A stretch of DNA of 64,000 nucleotides from Imperialibacter sp964351395 (GCA_964351395.1 CAYGOF010000003.1:310001-374000), one strand, 5' to 3'. Shown: positions 50,230 through 60,852, counted from the first letter of the stretch. Translations and numbers: made by a program. Notes: a model not told the origin generated them from the sequence alone.

Positions 50230-51627
50230 TTATCTTTTCTCCAAAAGTACAACATTCTCCACATGATGCGTATGCGGGAACATGTCTACAGGCTGCACCT
50301 CTACTACTTTGTATTTTTCAGCTAATAGCTGGATATCTCTCGCCTGCGTAGCCGGATTACAACTTACATAAACTATCCGCTCGGCACCGGAATGGTAAAG
50401 AGCCTCCGTGACATCAGTATGCATGCCAGCCCTTGGTGGGTCGGTAATGATCACCTGAGGACGACCATGCCTTTCCATAAAGTCTTCTGTCAGCAAGTCT
50501 TTGATATCGCCTGCCTGGAAATGAACATTGCTCAACTTATTGATACCTGCATTGATCCAAGCATCCTCAATAGCTGCTTCAACATATTCCAGGCCTACAA
50601 CTTTGGCAGCACTGCGAGCCGCAAACTGCGCCAAGGTACCTGTGCCGGTATAAAGGTCATATACCAATTCGTGAGACTTAATCCCTGCCATATCAATCGC
50701 CACCTGATAAAGTCGCTGCGCCTGTTTACTGTTAGTTTGATAAAAGGATTTAGGCCCGACTTTAAAGTGAAGTCCATCCATTTCTTCCATCATGTGGTCC
50801 TGTCCATGAAAGAGCTGCACGTCAAGGTCCTGAAAAGTATCATTTTGCTTATTGTTGATCACATACATCAAAGAAGTGATCTGAGGAAATTGCTTTTGAA
50901 TCTTACTAAGAAAGACTTTCAGTTCCTCATTTTCATAGGCTACCTGAAGAATCACCATTAGCTCACCTGTGCTGGCCGTCCTGACGATCAAGTTACGAAG
51001 CCAGCCTTCGTGGGTAAGTATATCGTAAAATGGATAAGCTTGCTTCATGCTTTCCTCTCTAACGAAGGTCCTTATGGCATTGCTTGGCTCCCCTTGCAAA
51101 TAGCAGGTGTCTATGTCGACAATCCGGTCAAATCGTTTCGGGACGTGGAAGCCTAGTGCATTCTTTTCAAGATCAGCGCCTGATTGAATTTCTTCATCGG
51201 TGAGCCACCGATGGTTAGAAAAAGTAAATTCCAACTTATTTCGATAGTACTGTGTATCAGGTGAGCCAAGTATTGGTTTGATCTCCGGCAATGGCACTTT
51301 AGCAATCCGTTCCAGGTGGTCCTTCACCTGCTGCCATTTAAACTTTAGCTGCTCATCGTAGGGAAGGTTTTGCCACTTGCAGCCACCACAGGTACCAAAG
51401 TGGGAGCAAAAAGGTTCTACTCTTTTTGGTGATAAACTATGAAACTTGATGGTCCTGGCTTCCATGAAGCCTTTCTTTTTTCTGAATACCTGTAAATCAA
51501 CAACATCACCCGGAACTACCTTTTCCACAAAAATGACCTGACCTTCATGCCTGGCCACACATTTACCCTCGGCAGCTACTGAATCGATGGTTATGTTTTC
51601 CAGTACGATATTTTTACCTCTCCCCAT
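50230..51627 (-). CDS. rlmD: 23S rRNA (uracil-C5)-methyltransferase RlmD/RumA type
   Basis: 465 aa. TRAM domain (about 5-60) then Fe-S cysteines Cys74, Cys80 and Cys83 in CSHFGTCGGC with a fourth near DIDTC. The SAM-binding region is DLYTGTGTLAQFA; the DPPRAG motif and the catalytic Cys in VYVSCNPATQARDI complete the RumA signature. It methylates U1939 (or U747 in related enzymes) of 23S rRNA. Stands between the S9 peptidase and the toxin operon; its stop is adjacent to the toxin operator. Confidence 0.95.
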   Translation of the reverse strand: MGRGKNIVLENITIDSVAAEGKCVARHEGQVIFVEKVVPGDVVDLQVFRKKKGFMEARTIKFHSLSPKRVEPFCSHFGTCGGCKWQNLPYDEQLKFKWQQVKDHLERIAKVPLPEIKPILGSPDTQYYRNKLEFTFSNHRWLTDEEIQSGADLEKNALGFHVPKRFDRIVDIDTCYLQGEPSNAIRTFVREESMKQAYPFYDILTHEGWLRNLIVRTASTGELMVILQVAYENEELKVFLSKIQKQFPQITSLMYVINNKQNDTFQDLDVQLFHGQDHMMEEMDGLHFKVGPKSFYQTNSKQAQRLYQVAIDMAGIKSHELVYDLYTGTGTLAQFAARSAAKVVGLEYVEAAIEDAWINAGINKLSNVHFQAGDIKDLLTEDFMERHGRPQVIITDPPRAGMHTDVTEALYHSGAERIVYVSCNPATQARDIQLLAEKYKVVEVQPVDMFPHTHHVENVVLLEKR

Positions 51628-51688
51628 AGGGCGGCAAAATTACGTTTTGCTTAAAAGGAAAACTAAGGATGGACAAAAAATTGAATTT

Positions 51689-53935
51689 TTACTTTGGCCC
51701 GGCCTGCAAATGGGTTTTTAGGTAATTTGTTAATATCTCCCGTACATGTCTGCTGGTATTATATCCTTCATTAATTCCATGCGACCTGTTCGGGTAACTC
51801 ATCATGGAAAATATCTTATTATGCCTGATCAATTCATTGACAAGCACTTCAGTGCTTTGATAGTGCACATTGTCGTCTCCTGTGCCATGCATCACCAGCA
51901 AGTTGCCTTTCAGGTTTTTTGCAAAATTCACCGGAGAGCCTTTTTCATAACTTTCGGGCATCAACTGTGGTACGCCTGAATATCGCTCCTGATAAATGTT
52001 ATCGTAAAGCCTTTGATTGGATACCGGTGCTACTGACATACCCGTGTGATATAGGTCTGGATGACGAAACATCATATTCAACGTCATAGAGCCACCACCA
52101 CTCCAACCCCAAATGGCTATTCTCTCACCATCTACAAATGAATAGGTTTCTTTGATTTTACGCAGCGCTGCCGCCTGATCTTCTGACGCAAGCACGCCGA
52201 TTTGTCCGTACACTGATTTTCTCCATTCTCTGCCTTTAGGGCCAGGCGTTCCACGATTGTCCACACTCATGATCAGGTAGCCCTGCTGACTAAGCATCAG
52301 GTGCCACAAGTAGCCTTTTCCTCCCCAGGAGTCGAGTACGGTTTGCCCGGCAGGTTCGCCATACACATGAAAAAGTACAGGATATTTTTTCGAAGGGTCG
52401 AAGCCTACCGGCTTGATCATATATCCGTCCATTGTCACGCCATTATCGCCAGTAACTTGAAAGAAATCTACAGCATTTTTGCTGAGTGCATTCACCCTCG
52501 CCGACAACGTATTGTTGCTCACGAGTGTTTTGATGACTTTATGATCGGGTAGTGAAACTAAATCCATGATCGGGGGCACACCTGCTCTTGAGTAGGAGTG
52601 CTGAGCATATTTGCCGTTGGGTGCTATTTCATAGGAGTGGCGACCAGGCTGATCGACAGGCGACAACCTTTCGGCTTTTCCCTTTCCATTAATGCGTGAT
52701 CTGTAAAGGTAATTCTGAGTAGCATTTTCTGGTGAAGCCATAAAATACAACCAGCCTCCTTTTTCATCAATCAACTGAATATTAACCATGTCGAAGTCGG
52801 CCGGTGAAATCAGCTTTTCTTCTCCATCTGAAATCAAATAGACCGACCTCCAGCCACTTTTCTCACTTACCCAGGTATAAGATTTCCCTTTGTTCATCCA
52901 CTGAAAATCATCAACCGTATCGAGCCACGCTGGGTCTTTCTCCTCATATACTTTTTCCACTTTGCCATCAGTCACATCGCATTTCAATACCTGGTTATGA
53001 TTTTGCTGACGGTTTAGCTGCTGGACCAAAAGCGATTTTGAATCCAGGCTCCAGATCATCCTCGGCACATAGTTGTTGGCAGGATCGCCTTCAATCTTCA
53101 TCCATTGAGTGGCCCCACCATCCACACTTACAACGCCTATCTTAGCTTCCGATGGCTTTTCGCCCGCTTTAGGGTACTCAACAGGAATTGTGTATGAGTA
53201 GATTGAATCCGTATTATTGATCATTAAAAAATTGCGGATCGACCTCGCATCGATGCGCCAATAGGCAATTCTACTTCCATCAGGACTCCATTGAAAGCCA
53301 TCGCGGCAACCAAATTCTTCTTCATAGGCCCAATCAAATGTTCCATTGATGATTCTATCTGTTCCGTCGGTTGTTAGCGGAACAATTCCACCGTCGATAA
53401 GCGATTCCACATACAAATTGTGATCTCTTACATATGCTACTTTGCTGCCATCAGGCGAAAACTTCGCAAACATCAATGTTGACGGAAGTGCCTTTGGCCC
53501 TCCTAATTTTGTGAGTTGCTTTGTGGCAAGATCGAGCACCCAGTAATCCCCCCTGGTGTTGAGTCGCCAAACCTTGGTTGAATTGGTGTAAATCAATAAT
53601 TTATTCTTGTCTTCTGACCAGCTGTAATCCTCCACATTTAAACCTTGCTGCTCGCCTGTAGGAATTAAGTCGGCAGCTCTCACAAGGACAGTTCTTTCAT
53701 CTGTGGTTATCGTATTTTTTACGATTTCAAAACCACCTGGAATGGATGCCGAGGCCTCCAGGGTAGTGTAAGCATTGCCTTCCTCAAACCATGTAAGCTG
53801 GCCAAACCACTCAGTTGCGAATTCATTGGTGCTGAAAATTCGCTCCAAAGTAAGGAGAGAAGCATCCTGTGCAGTACCCGCAAATCCGACGAATAATAGA
53901 GCAATGTGAAAGAGTGCGCCAATTAGCTTTTTCAT
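51689..53935 (-). CDS. Exported S9 family peptidase, dipeptidyl-peptidase IV type
   Basis: 748 aa from ATG 53935, which starts a signal peptide (KKLIGALFHIALLFVGFAG). An in-frame ATG at 53941 adds two residues. An N-terminal beta-propeller (about 50-480) with LWRLNTRGDYWVLDL and RDGFQWSPDGSRIAYW is followed by the alpha/beta hydrolase domain: GWSGGGSMTLN (nucleophile Ser), GTGDDNVHY (Asp) and SHGINEGYN (His). It removes X-Pro dipeptides from N-termini in the periplasm. Not linked to the neighbours. Confidence 0.92.
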   Translation of the reverse strand: MKKLIGALFHIALLFVGFAGTAQDASLLTLERIFSTNEFATEWFGQLTWFEEGNAYTTLEASASIPGGFEIVKNTITTDERTVLVRAADLIPTGEQQGLNVEDYSWSEDKNKLLIYTNSTKVWRLNTRGDYWVLDLATKQLTKLGGPKALPSTLMFAKFSPDGSKVAYVRDHNLYVESLIDGGIVPLTTDGTDRIINGTFDWAYEEEFGCRDGFQWSPDGSRIAYWRIDARSIRNFLMINNTDSIYSYTIPVEYPKAGEKPSEAKIGVVSVDGGATQWMKIEGDPANNYVPRMIWSLDSKSLLVQQLNRQQNHNQVLKCDVTDGKVEKVYEEKDPAWLDTVDDFQWMNKGKSYTWVSEKSGWRSVYLISDGEEKLISPADFDMVNIQLIDEKGGWLYFMASPENATQNYLYRSRINGKGKAERLSPVDQPGRHSYEIAPNGKYAQHSYSRAGVPPIMDLVSLPDHKVIKTLVSNNTLSARVNALSKNAVDFFQVTGDNGVTMDGYMIKPVGFDPSKKYPVLFHVYGEPAGQTVLDSWGGKGYLWHLMLSQQGYLIMSVDNRGTPGPKGREWRKSVYGQIGVLASEDQAAALRKIKETYSFVDGERIAIWGWSGGGSMTLNMMFRHPDLYHTGMSVAPVSNQRLYDNIYQERYSGVPQLMPESYEKGSPVNFAKNLKGNLLVMHGTGDDNVHYQSTEVLVNELIRHNKIFSMMSYPNRSHGINEGYNTSRHVREILTNYLKTHLQAGPK

Positions 53936-54437
53936 AGTCATTTCATTTTTCCTTTTCAAAAGTAAAAATATTAACACAAGAGAAAATGCCGCCAATAAAA
54001 GATGTTATCAGTTCTGCCATTTTTTAGATTAAGCAAAATATTTTGTTAGCTTTATCTAAACTGAATATCAAACCATACGTATGTAGAAAAAAGACTATAA
54101 TAATTGAAATCAATCAAACACCTCTCGAAAAAAGCACTGGCACTAATGGCCATCTAGGTAGTCATCAAGTGGACGATCGTCATTACGGTAGGCTCCTATT
54201 TGTATTCAACAGGTCGCTGGCGAAATGAATACTTCCTGGCCTTTCCGATATTGGCCATGATTGTGCTGAGTATCAAAAACCGAAAAAAACTATTTGGTAA
54301 AGCGGCATCAAATAATGTCATAAACAATTCGCTCCACTCCGGTCGCTGAAAGCTTTTGTCAACTATATAGCATTATTTAAGGTCTTTCATTTAATTTTAG
54401 GTACAGGGGATTAGCAGAGAAGATTGTTTAGCATCTA
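53936..54437. other. Intergenic region; holds a possible decayed small membrane ORF
   Basis: 502 bases between divergent genes, AT-rich. Most shows no coding pattern; the exception is the interrupted frame listed separately at 54104-54349. TACTTTTG (minus, 53957-53964) is an exact -7 element for the S9 gene, without a spaced TTG. Confidence 0.5.
54104..54349 (+). pseudogene. Possible small two-helix membrane protein interrupted by one amber codon
   Basis: In one frame, TTG at 54104 opens 17 codons that run into TAG at 54155, and the same frame then stays open for 63 codons to TGA at 54347-54349. The joined peptide is protein-like: a basic start, a hydrophobic stretch WTIVITVGSYLYS, a WRNEYF turn, a second hydrophobic stretch LAFPILAMIVLSI and a basic NRKKLFGK end. 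It could be a recently inactivated small gene, a sequencing error, or chance. No family is recognised. Confidence 0.3.
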
Positions 54438-57017
54438 ATGACAAAACGTTTTAGCACCTTAAAACTTGTACTGTTCGTTTTTCCAGTTCTTTGGTGGCTT
54501 AGCAGCGGTTCATCATTGGCCAATCATATAGTTGGAGGTGAATTGGAACTTACACACGTGCAAGGGTTTCGTTACAACCTGAACCTTATCCAGTACTTCG
54601 ACCAGGCGCAAACAGCCAATCCAGGCCCGGAACCTTCCTTGATTGCTTACATCTACAGAAAATCTGACAACGAGTTTATGCGTCGCGATACGCTTTATCT
54701 AACCGATCAGGCTACTGTGCCCTACACCAATATTCAATGCACACTTGACCAGTTAAAAACACTTCGTGCCTTTTACACCCGGGAAATTGAGCTGCTTCCC
54801 GAATCCTTTGATGACCCGGACGGATATTACATTGTGTGGGAAAGGTGCTGTAGAAATGCTGGCATTGTTAATATTGTCAATTCCATTGGAGCAGGGCAGA
54901 CCTATTACCTAGAGTTTCCTCCGGTAATGAAAGACGGAAGTCCATTTATCAATTCATCCCCCTCACTCTTTCCTCCACTTAGTGACTATGCCTGTGTGAA
55001 TCAGCTTTACTACGCCGACTTTGCCGGCGTGGACCTGGATGGCGATTCGCTGGTGTATACCCTGGCAACACCTTTGAACAGCTCGGCGCTGCAAGCCCTG
55101 CCGATCCCGCAACCGGCCCCTCACCCAGAAGTTATATGGGCGCAGGGCATTGATCTGGAAAATGTAATCCCGGGAAGCCCATCCTTGCGCATCACCAATA
55201 GAGGCTTTATCACGGTGAAGCCTGAGAAAGTAGGCCTGTATGTGTTTTCTGTATTGTGTAAAGAATATCGCAGGGGTGTTAAGATTGGGGAAGTCAGGAG
55301 AGATTTCCAAATGCTAGTCATCGATGGTTGCAATCCAGCGCCACCACCGGACCTAAAAGCAAGAGTACCAGGGTCGCTTAGCTTCAATTCGGCCATTAGC
55401 GACACGCTGAGATTTGAAGCTGGTGAAAACAGGTGCTTCTCAATTCAGGTAACAGACCCGACTGGCGACAAAACGATCAAAATGAAGGCTGTTGGGGTTA
55501 ATTTTGATGGAAATGTAGAAGGTATATTTTCTATCGATGAAGGGTATCTCGCCACCGCCGACGATGTGCTCAATTTGGATGTTTGTCTTTCACAATGCCC
55601 CTATGTGAGCGCGGGTCCTTACATCATTGACCTAATTGCTTCCGATGATGCTTGCCCACTGCCGCAAATGGACACTGTGAGGCTTCACGTTATTGTAGAG
55701 CCACCGCCTAATCAGGCGCCTGCTTATGTCAACCTGACCAACAAATCGATTTCAACGACCATCGACGAAGGGATCATGTATACCTTGCCTCTGGAGGGGC
55801 TCGATCTCGACAATGAGGACATGGAGATTGAAATCATTGCCAACGACTTTGTCCCCGATGAATGGGGAATGAAAGTGATCACCAGCAAAGATGAACTGGG
55901 ATCGATAGTAGGAGTTTTTGAGTGGGATACCGGCTGTGGAAGCTACCCTTTTGGCGTCAAAAAGAACTTCGACTTCAAACTAAGGCTATCAGACAATGAC
56001 TTGTGTATGGACGACAAAAATGATGAAATCAACTTGTCCCTTGCTATTAACCTGCCGGTCAACAACAAACCTGTGATTACCACTACACTAAGTTCCTACA
56101 ACCTGCAGATACCAGTTGGCAATATTCTATCGTTTCCTCTTAGCGTTACGGATGCTGACGGCGACGAAGTAGAACTAACGGCCGCACCCGTTAATTTTAG
56201 CTTCGACGACTATTTCATCGATTTTACGCCGGCAGTTGGCATTGGACAAGCAAGTACAACTTTCAGCTGGGACCTGGGCTGCGACTTGATTGACACTGAA
56301 GTGCAAGACTATTTCGAAATCAACTTTATAGCCAACGACAAAGACTTTTGCCTGCAAACTGAAACAGATGTTATCAACCTAAAAATCAACGTCTTCCAGG
56401 AGAGCAACGCCTCCCCGATCATCGAGGTAAAAGGGCTGGAAAATGGCCGAGTGGGCATTAACAGCCTTGAGACAATTGGGCTGGAGGTGACGGCTACTGA
56501 CCCCGACAATGACTTCCTTTCCATTGACCTGCTAGATGGAGTGCCGCTTCCTCCGTCAGAAACTTTCGAATTTAACCGGGTAGAGGGCCAGGGTCAGGTC
56601 AAAGGATTTTTACGCTGGGCCCCGGAATGCTTTCTTTTTGACGATGCGAAAGAGCTTTCATATAAAGTCTCTTTTTTGTCGTGGGACACCCGCTGCCCGA
56701 ATCCAGCCTTTGACACCTTGTCTATTCATATCGACTTAATTGACAGGGAAAGTCCAGGCGACTTCCTTCCAGCTACCATATTTACACCCAATGGTGATGG
56801 TATCAACGACACTTATTCCATCCCCGATTTGCCTGTCGACAATTGCGACGACCAATTTCTTTTCTTTAGGGTAGTAAGTAGAGAGGGGAGAACCGTTTAT
56901 TCCACCAGAGAACGGGAGTTTGTGTGGGACGGCGACAATTTGCCCAGTGGCACCTACTACTACCTGGTTAAATTCACCCAGAGATCATTCAACGGAGTGC
57001 TCACCATTCAGCGATAA
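54438..57017 (+). CDS. Large secreted protein with gliding-motility CHU C-terminal domain
   Basis: 859 aa. Signal peptide (residues 1-28), then a conserved N-terminal region (NHIVGGELELTHVQGFRYNL) found in Bacteroidota surface proteins, several immunoglobulin-like or cadherin-like segments with DLDNEDM and DADGDEV patterns (calcium-type acidic loops), and a C-terminal CHU_C/type B domain (ATIFTPNGDGINDTYSIPD, ending YYYLVKFTQRSFNGVLTIQR). The type B domain directs export by the type IX system, often with PorP/SprF partners. Likely adhesive or structural at the cell surface. Confidence 0.88.
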   Translation: MTKRFSTLKLVLFVFPVLWWLSSGSSLANHIVGGELELTHVQGFRYNLNLIQYFDQAQTANPGPEPSLIAYIYRKSDNEFMRRDTLYLTDQATVPYTNIQCTLDQLKTLRAFYTREIELLPESFDDPDGYYIVWERCCRNAGIVNIVNSIGAGQTYYLEFPPVMKDGSPFINSSPSLFPPLSDYACVNQLYYADFAGVDLDGDSLVYTLATPLNSSALQALPIPQPAPHPEVIWAQGIDLENVIPGSPSLRITNRGFITVKPEKVGLYVFSVLCKEYRRGVKIGEVRRDFQMLVIDGCNPAPPPDLKARVPGSLSFNSAISDTLRFEAGENRCFSIQVTDPTGDKTIKMKAVGVNFDGNVEGIFSIDEGYLATADDVLNLDVCLSQCPYVSAGPYIIDLIASDDACPLPQMDTVRLHVIVEPPPNQAPAYVNLTNKSISTTIDEGIMYTLPLEGLDLDNEDMEIEIIANDFVPDEWGMKVITSKDELGSIVGVFEWDTGCGSYPFGVKKNFDFKLRLSDNDLCMDDKNDEINLSLAINLPVNNKPVITTTLSSYNLQIPVGNILSFPLSVTDADGDEVELTAAPVNFSFDDYFIDFTPAVGIGQASTTFSWDLGCDLIDTEVQDYFEINFIANDKDFCLQTETDVINLKINVFQESNASPIIEVKGLENGRVGINSLETIGLEVTATDPDNDFLSIDLLDGVPLPPSETFEFNRVEGQGQVKGFLRWAPECFLFDDAKELSYKVSFLSWDTRCPNPAFDTLSIHIDLIDRESPGDFLPATIFTPNGDGINDTYSIPDLPVDNCDDQFLFFRVVSREGRTVYSTREREFVWDGDNLPSGTYYYLVKFTQRSFNGVLTIQR

Positions 57018-59552
57018 CTAAAAGCCTAGCCCCACTTTAAACCCAATAGACTTGTGTTCTCTGCCGATAAATGAGGTGTAAAAGTCGGCCCTAAATATCT
57101 TGAAAATGTGCTCGAGGCCAAAACCAAGCTCAGCGTAATGGCCGATTGTATTTGCACGAAGGTAGTTCAGTGAGGCAACGGCCTGCACCTTAGATCGCCT
57201 GAGAAGTGGAAGTTTATTGATGATAAACCCATCAAAATGGTGCTCGTACTGGCCCATAAAGTAGGGCTTGGACGAACTGTATAGGTAGTAGTCTAGTAGC
57301 TGGAAATTGCCTGGTTCAAATTTACCATAAAGCGTCACATTGCCATTGAATTGCTTAAAATCCATGAAATAAATGTTTTTCCTGTTTGGAAAAAAACCTG
57401 ATTCCACCGTGAACCTCCCTTCGCCCAATAAGCCTTGCGAAATTTCATCACTCATTTTAAAAGAAACCCTGTCGAAGTTAACATCAGACCCAAGAAACCC
57501 CTTTATTCCTTTTGTATAATTAAAAGTAAAAGAAGGCCATTTGTTAATGAGCAGTACTTTTTGGTCAGGGCGGGAAATGTAACGCTGTCCCGGATGGTAG
57601 ATAATAGACAGGTCCAAAATAGCCGCTTGATGGTTCGGAAATCGTGTATCAGGTAGCTCCTTATTAGAAGGAGCATTTGGCGTAAACTGACGATTCTCTT
57701 CTTTTAGAATTGAAGCAAAAGTGGTATTATCTAGCTCTACCCTATCTTCCCAGGTAAACCTACCGGTAAATAATACACCGTTCCAAAGCTCAGTGCGATA
57801 CCTGCTACTAACGTATGTCTTTTGGAAAATTTTTATCAGGTTTCTCCCGCCAAGCAGCGTTTCGAAAGAGTTAACGTAGGGTAAAATCGGGTCCTCCTCA
57901 TTGAACTGACTAACAAAACGTCCCGCCTCAAGCATACCGCTAGAAAATTTCTTAGGATTAAAATAGTAGGTGCCCCTGACTTTGCTATAAACCGTTTGGG
58001 AACTAAAACCATACCTCATAGTGGGGCTGATCCGGAAAAACCTGTTGTCGTCAAAATATTTAGTATACGACACATTCAAGTTAGCCACCACACCCTCGAC
58101 GGTATTGTATTGAAGGGCATAAATAAGAGGATTAAACGAAATGAAATCCTTCCTAAAGCTGCGGTTGTACCGATAACCGGACAGCACCAGCTTTACCAGA
58201 TTCACATTGTTTCGTTTTTCGTCTATTGAATCTTTGAAGGGCTTCGAGTCTTTCACCACCAGCAGGCTGTCTTTGATTTTGTAATCCCGTTTTTCAAAAT
58301 CATTGAGAGGAATCGGCCTGACAGTTTCCCAGTATACATCGGTCCGTTTATTTGATTCTTCCTCGATAACAAGTACTTCCTTGCCAAAGCTCTTCTTGGG
58401 CTTTGGAAAAAGCTTGTCATCATTCTTTTTCAGCGTGTCCACCTGTTCAACTGTGGGGCCAGTTAGTTGATTGACATTCTCCAGTTTATAGCGTGGCTCC
58501 AGTCGATAGTTGGAATAGACTCCTACGAAGTATCCGTTTCCATGAAAACCAAAAGCACCTATCCTGAAATCAAATCGCTGTGACAGCATCGTCCATATCC
58601 CATACTCAAGAGGAGCATACTGTTGTCGGATTCGCAAACTGTCGACAAACTCTATTTGCTTTTTTTTAGGCAGCAACAGGTCGACACTATGGATACTCCA
58701 ACTATCTTCCACGATATAAATGAAACCGCTAAATACAGGATCATTCTCTCTTTTGGGAATCACCTCTATCTTATTGATCAGGTATTCGCCCTCCTGAAAA
58801 GCGCCTTTCAGCTTATAGTCGTAAAAGAAAAAGGCATTGTAGGCAATGGGGGATATAAAGCCCCGCTCCGTTAGCCCATCCATCTCCAGAAGGTTTTCAT
58901 AAAAGTTGACCACCATCTCCGAAGCCATATTAAAGCTGAATGCCTGGCTTTGTCCACTTACACGGGAAGAGATCATCGTTTCACTGTACTTATTAGGATG
59001 GATATAAGAAAGGTCTGAAACCGACTCTGAGAGATAAACGATACCGGTATCCAGCGGCACCGTGTAGCCCAGCAGGCTGTTGGGAATATCATCAAGGTGC
59101 TGATTCCCTTTGATATATACCCTGCAGGTATAGGCGCTCACCTCAGATAGGTGATATTTTCTCTTTTTTATTGTCTCACGGATCACAGCGTAAGCCGGAT
59201 CTTTGTCTTTTGCATTAACGACCACCTCGCTCAGCTCATAAGCTTCAGGAAATAGCTGGACATTGAGCACAAAGGTTTTCCCCGGAATGACAAGCACAGG
59301 CTGAAGCTGCCGTTTATACCCAACGTACTGGAACACAATATCGTATTGCCCAGCTTCCAGAGAAAGCTCATAGTCTCCATCCTGGTTAGTAGATACGCCG
59401 GTAGATGTGCCACCAACGTAAATGGTTGTGAAAGGCATTGGGTCGCCGTTCTCATCTAACACTTTACCTTTGATGTTTTGAGCATGGGTATTCCAGCCAA
59501 CCAGCAGGTTGAAGCCAATCAAAAGGCATGATAGTAATTTAAATTTTGTCAA
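57018..59552 (-). CDS. DUF5686 protein with CarboxypepD_reg-like domain
   Basis: 844 aa. Signal peptide (1-24); CarboxypepD regulatory-like domain at about 26-110 (KGKVLDENGDPMPFTTIYVGGTSTGVSTN). The rest is DUF5686, with repeated amphipathic strands ending in Phe (C-terminal KSIGFKVGLGF) expected of an outer-membrane beta-barrel. Members are related to TonB-dependent-receptor-like surface proteins of unknown cargo. The stop is adjacent to that of the convergent CHU gene, and its start overlaps the stop of the upstream PLP gene by 14 bases. Confidence 0.85.
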   Translation of the reverse strand: MTKFKLLSCLLIGFNLLVGWNTHAQNIKGKVLDENGDPMPFTTIYVGGTSTGVSTNQDGDYELSLEAGQYDIVFQYVGYKRQLQPVLVIPGKTFVLNVQLFPEAYELSEVVVNAKDKDPAYAVIRETIKKRKYHLSEVSAYTCRVYIKGNQHLDDIPNSLLGYTVPLDTGIVYLSESVSDLSYIHPNKYSETMISSRVSGQSQAFSFNMASEMVVNFYENLLEMDGLTERGFISPIAYNAFFFYDYKLKGAFQEGEYLINKIEVIPKRENDPVFSGFIYIVEDSWSIHSVDLLLPKKKQIEFVDSLRIRQQYAPLEYGIWTMLSQRFDFRIGAFGFHGNGYFVGVYSNYRLEPRYKLENVNQLTGPTVEQVDTLKKNDDKLFPKPKKSFGKEVLVIEEESNKRTDVYWETVRPIPLNDFEKRDYKIKDSLLVVKDSKPFKDSIDEKRNNVNLVKLVLSGYRYNRSFRKDFISFNPLIYALQYNTVEGVVANLNVSYTKYFDDNRFFRISPTMRYGFSSQTVYSKVRGTYYFNPKKFSSGMLEAGRFVSQFNEEDPILPYVNSFETLLGGRNLIKIFQKTYVSSRYRTELWNGVLFTGRFTWEDRVELDNTTFASILKEENRQFTPNAPSNKELPDTRFPNHQAAILDLSIIYHPGQRYISRPDQKVLLINKWPSFTFNYTKGIKGFLGSDVNFDRVSFKMSDEISQGLLGEGRFTVESGFFPNRKNIYFMDFKQFNGNVTLYGKFEPGNFQLLDYYLYSSSKPYFMGQYEHHFDGFIINKLPLLRRSKVQAVASLNYLRANTIGHYAELGFGLEHIFKIFRADFYTSFIGREHKSIGFKVGLGF

Positions 59553-60699
59553 ACGCTTGCGTTAGATCCGCGATAAGATAGTCGGTTTCTTCGAGGCCAA
59601 CATAGAAACGAATCATATTCAACGGTGTTGTGGCGTTTTTGTAATTCATTGATTCAACCATGGCAATCGCCGGGAATATCAACGACTCGTGTCCGCCCCA
59701 TGAACAGGCAAGGTAAAACGTCTTGAGAGAGTCGCAAAACCGAACTATTTCATCAGGTTTTTCTGTCTTCAATTGAATGGTGAACTGCCCTGTACCCCGT
59801 TTCATTTGCTTTTTAGCCAACTCATATTGTGGGTGACTTGGGTGAAAAGGATAATAAATTTTAGCCACTTTGTCGTGGGCAGCAAGGAAATCAACAATTG
59901 CTGCTGTTGACTTTTCTGCTCTTTCCATGCGAATGGGGAGCGTACGAAGACCACGAAGCATCAACCATGCATTCATTGGTGAAATGATCCCTCCTAGTGT
60001 CATAAACTCAGACTTGAAAATTTTGGTCGTCATTTCCTTGGTGGCGCAAAGCACTCCGGCTACCAGATCGCTGTGACCATTAAGGTATTTGGACGCCGAA
60101 TGCGTTACAATATCAACACCCATTTCCGCCGGATTCATATTTATGGGAGAGGCGTAACTATTGTCGATAATTGTCAGTAGCCCATGTTTTTTAGCAATTT
60201 TCACTACCGCCTCAATGTCCTGCAGTTCGAAGGTCCAGGAATTGGGAGTTTCGAGATATAATATCTTAGTTGACGGGCGAATGGCTCTTTCATAGTTCTT
60301 TGGATCTGTTCCGTCCACCATAGTAGCAGAAACACCAAAACGGGGCAGCATTTGATTCAGTAACTTGTTTGTCCAGCTGTAGGGCTTTTCGACGCAAACC
60401 ACATGATCGCCCTGGCTCAGATTGGCCATCACAGCAGCTCCGATCGCGGCACTTCCACTGGCAAACAAAAGAGCATCTTCTGTCTTTTCTAGTGCTGCAA
60501 TCTTCTTTTGCAGAATAGCTGTTGTTGGATTAACCCCACGGGTGTAAAAAGGAATTTCATGCTCAAACTCCAGGCTCTCTTGCATGTCTTTGATGTTGTC
60601 AAAACAAAAGTTGGACGACATCATGATCGGCGGTGAAACAGAGCGGTAATAATTTTCTCTGTCCTCTCCTAGTTCGTTGATGATATATGATAAATCCAT
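59539..60699 (-). CDS. Cys/Met metabolism PLP-dependent enzyme (cystathionine lyase/synthase family)
   Basis: 386 aa. Fold-type I PLP enzyme with the signature SASKYLNGHSDLVAG (Schiff-base Lys near residue 200), a Tyr in PFYTRGVNPTT that contacts the phosphate, LLFASGSAAIGAAVMA, and DNSYASP with the pyridine Asp. Gamma-synthase, beta-lyase and methionine gamma-lyase cannot be told apart by eye. It overlaps the DUF5686 start by 14 bases, an unusual pairing that may be accidental. Confidence 0.9.
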   Translation of the reverse strand: MDLSYIINELGEDRENYYRSVSPPIMMSSNFCFDNIKDMQESLEFEHEIPFYTRGVNPTTAILQKKIAALEKTEDALLFASGSAAIGAAVMANLSQGDHVVCVEKPYSWTNKLLNQMLPRFGVSATMVDGTDPKNYERAIRPSTKILYLETPNSWTFELQDIEAVVKIAKKHGLLTIIDNSYASPINMNPAEMGVDIVTHSASKYLNGHSDLVAGVLCATKEMTTKIFKSEFMTLGGIISPMNAWLMLRGLRTLPIRMERAEKSTAAIVDFLAAHDKVAKIYYPFHPSHPQYELAKKQMKRGTGQFTIQLKTEKPDEIVRFCDSLKTFYLACSWGGHESLIFPAIAMVESMNYKNATTPLNMIRFYVGLEETDYLIADLTQAFDKI

Positions 60700-60725
60700 G
60701 GGGCTAAATTTTGGGTTGAAGATAT

Positions 60726-60770
60726 GAAAAGGAGATGGGCTTGGAAAGGAGATGGCGTTGGAAAGGAGAA
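60726..60770. repeat. Short tandem repeat (17-18 base unit)
   Basis: Unit GAAAGGAGATGGCGTTG occurs as copies at 60726-60743 (one extra A, small change), 60744-60760, and a partial third from 60761. The unit is purine-rich. It lies 27 bases before the PLP gene ATG. Confidence 0.7.
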
Positions 60771-60852
60771 ATTAACAGAGGAAAAAAAAGACCTTCCTGG
60801 AGGTTAAACTGCCCAACATAGACTGCAACACTTGAGCGCTATGCCAAGTCGT

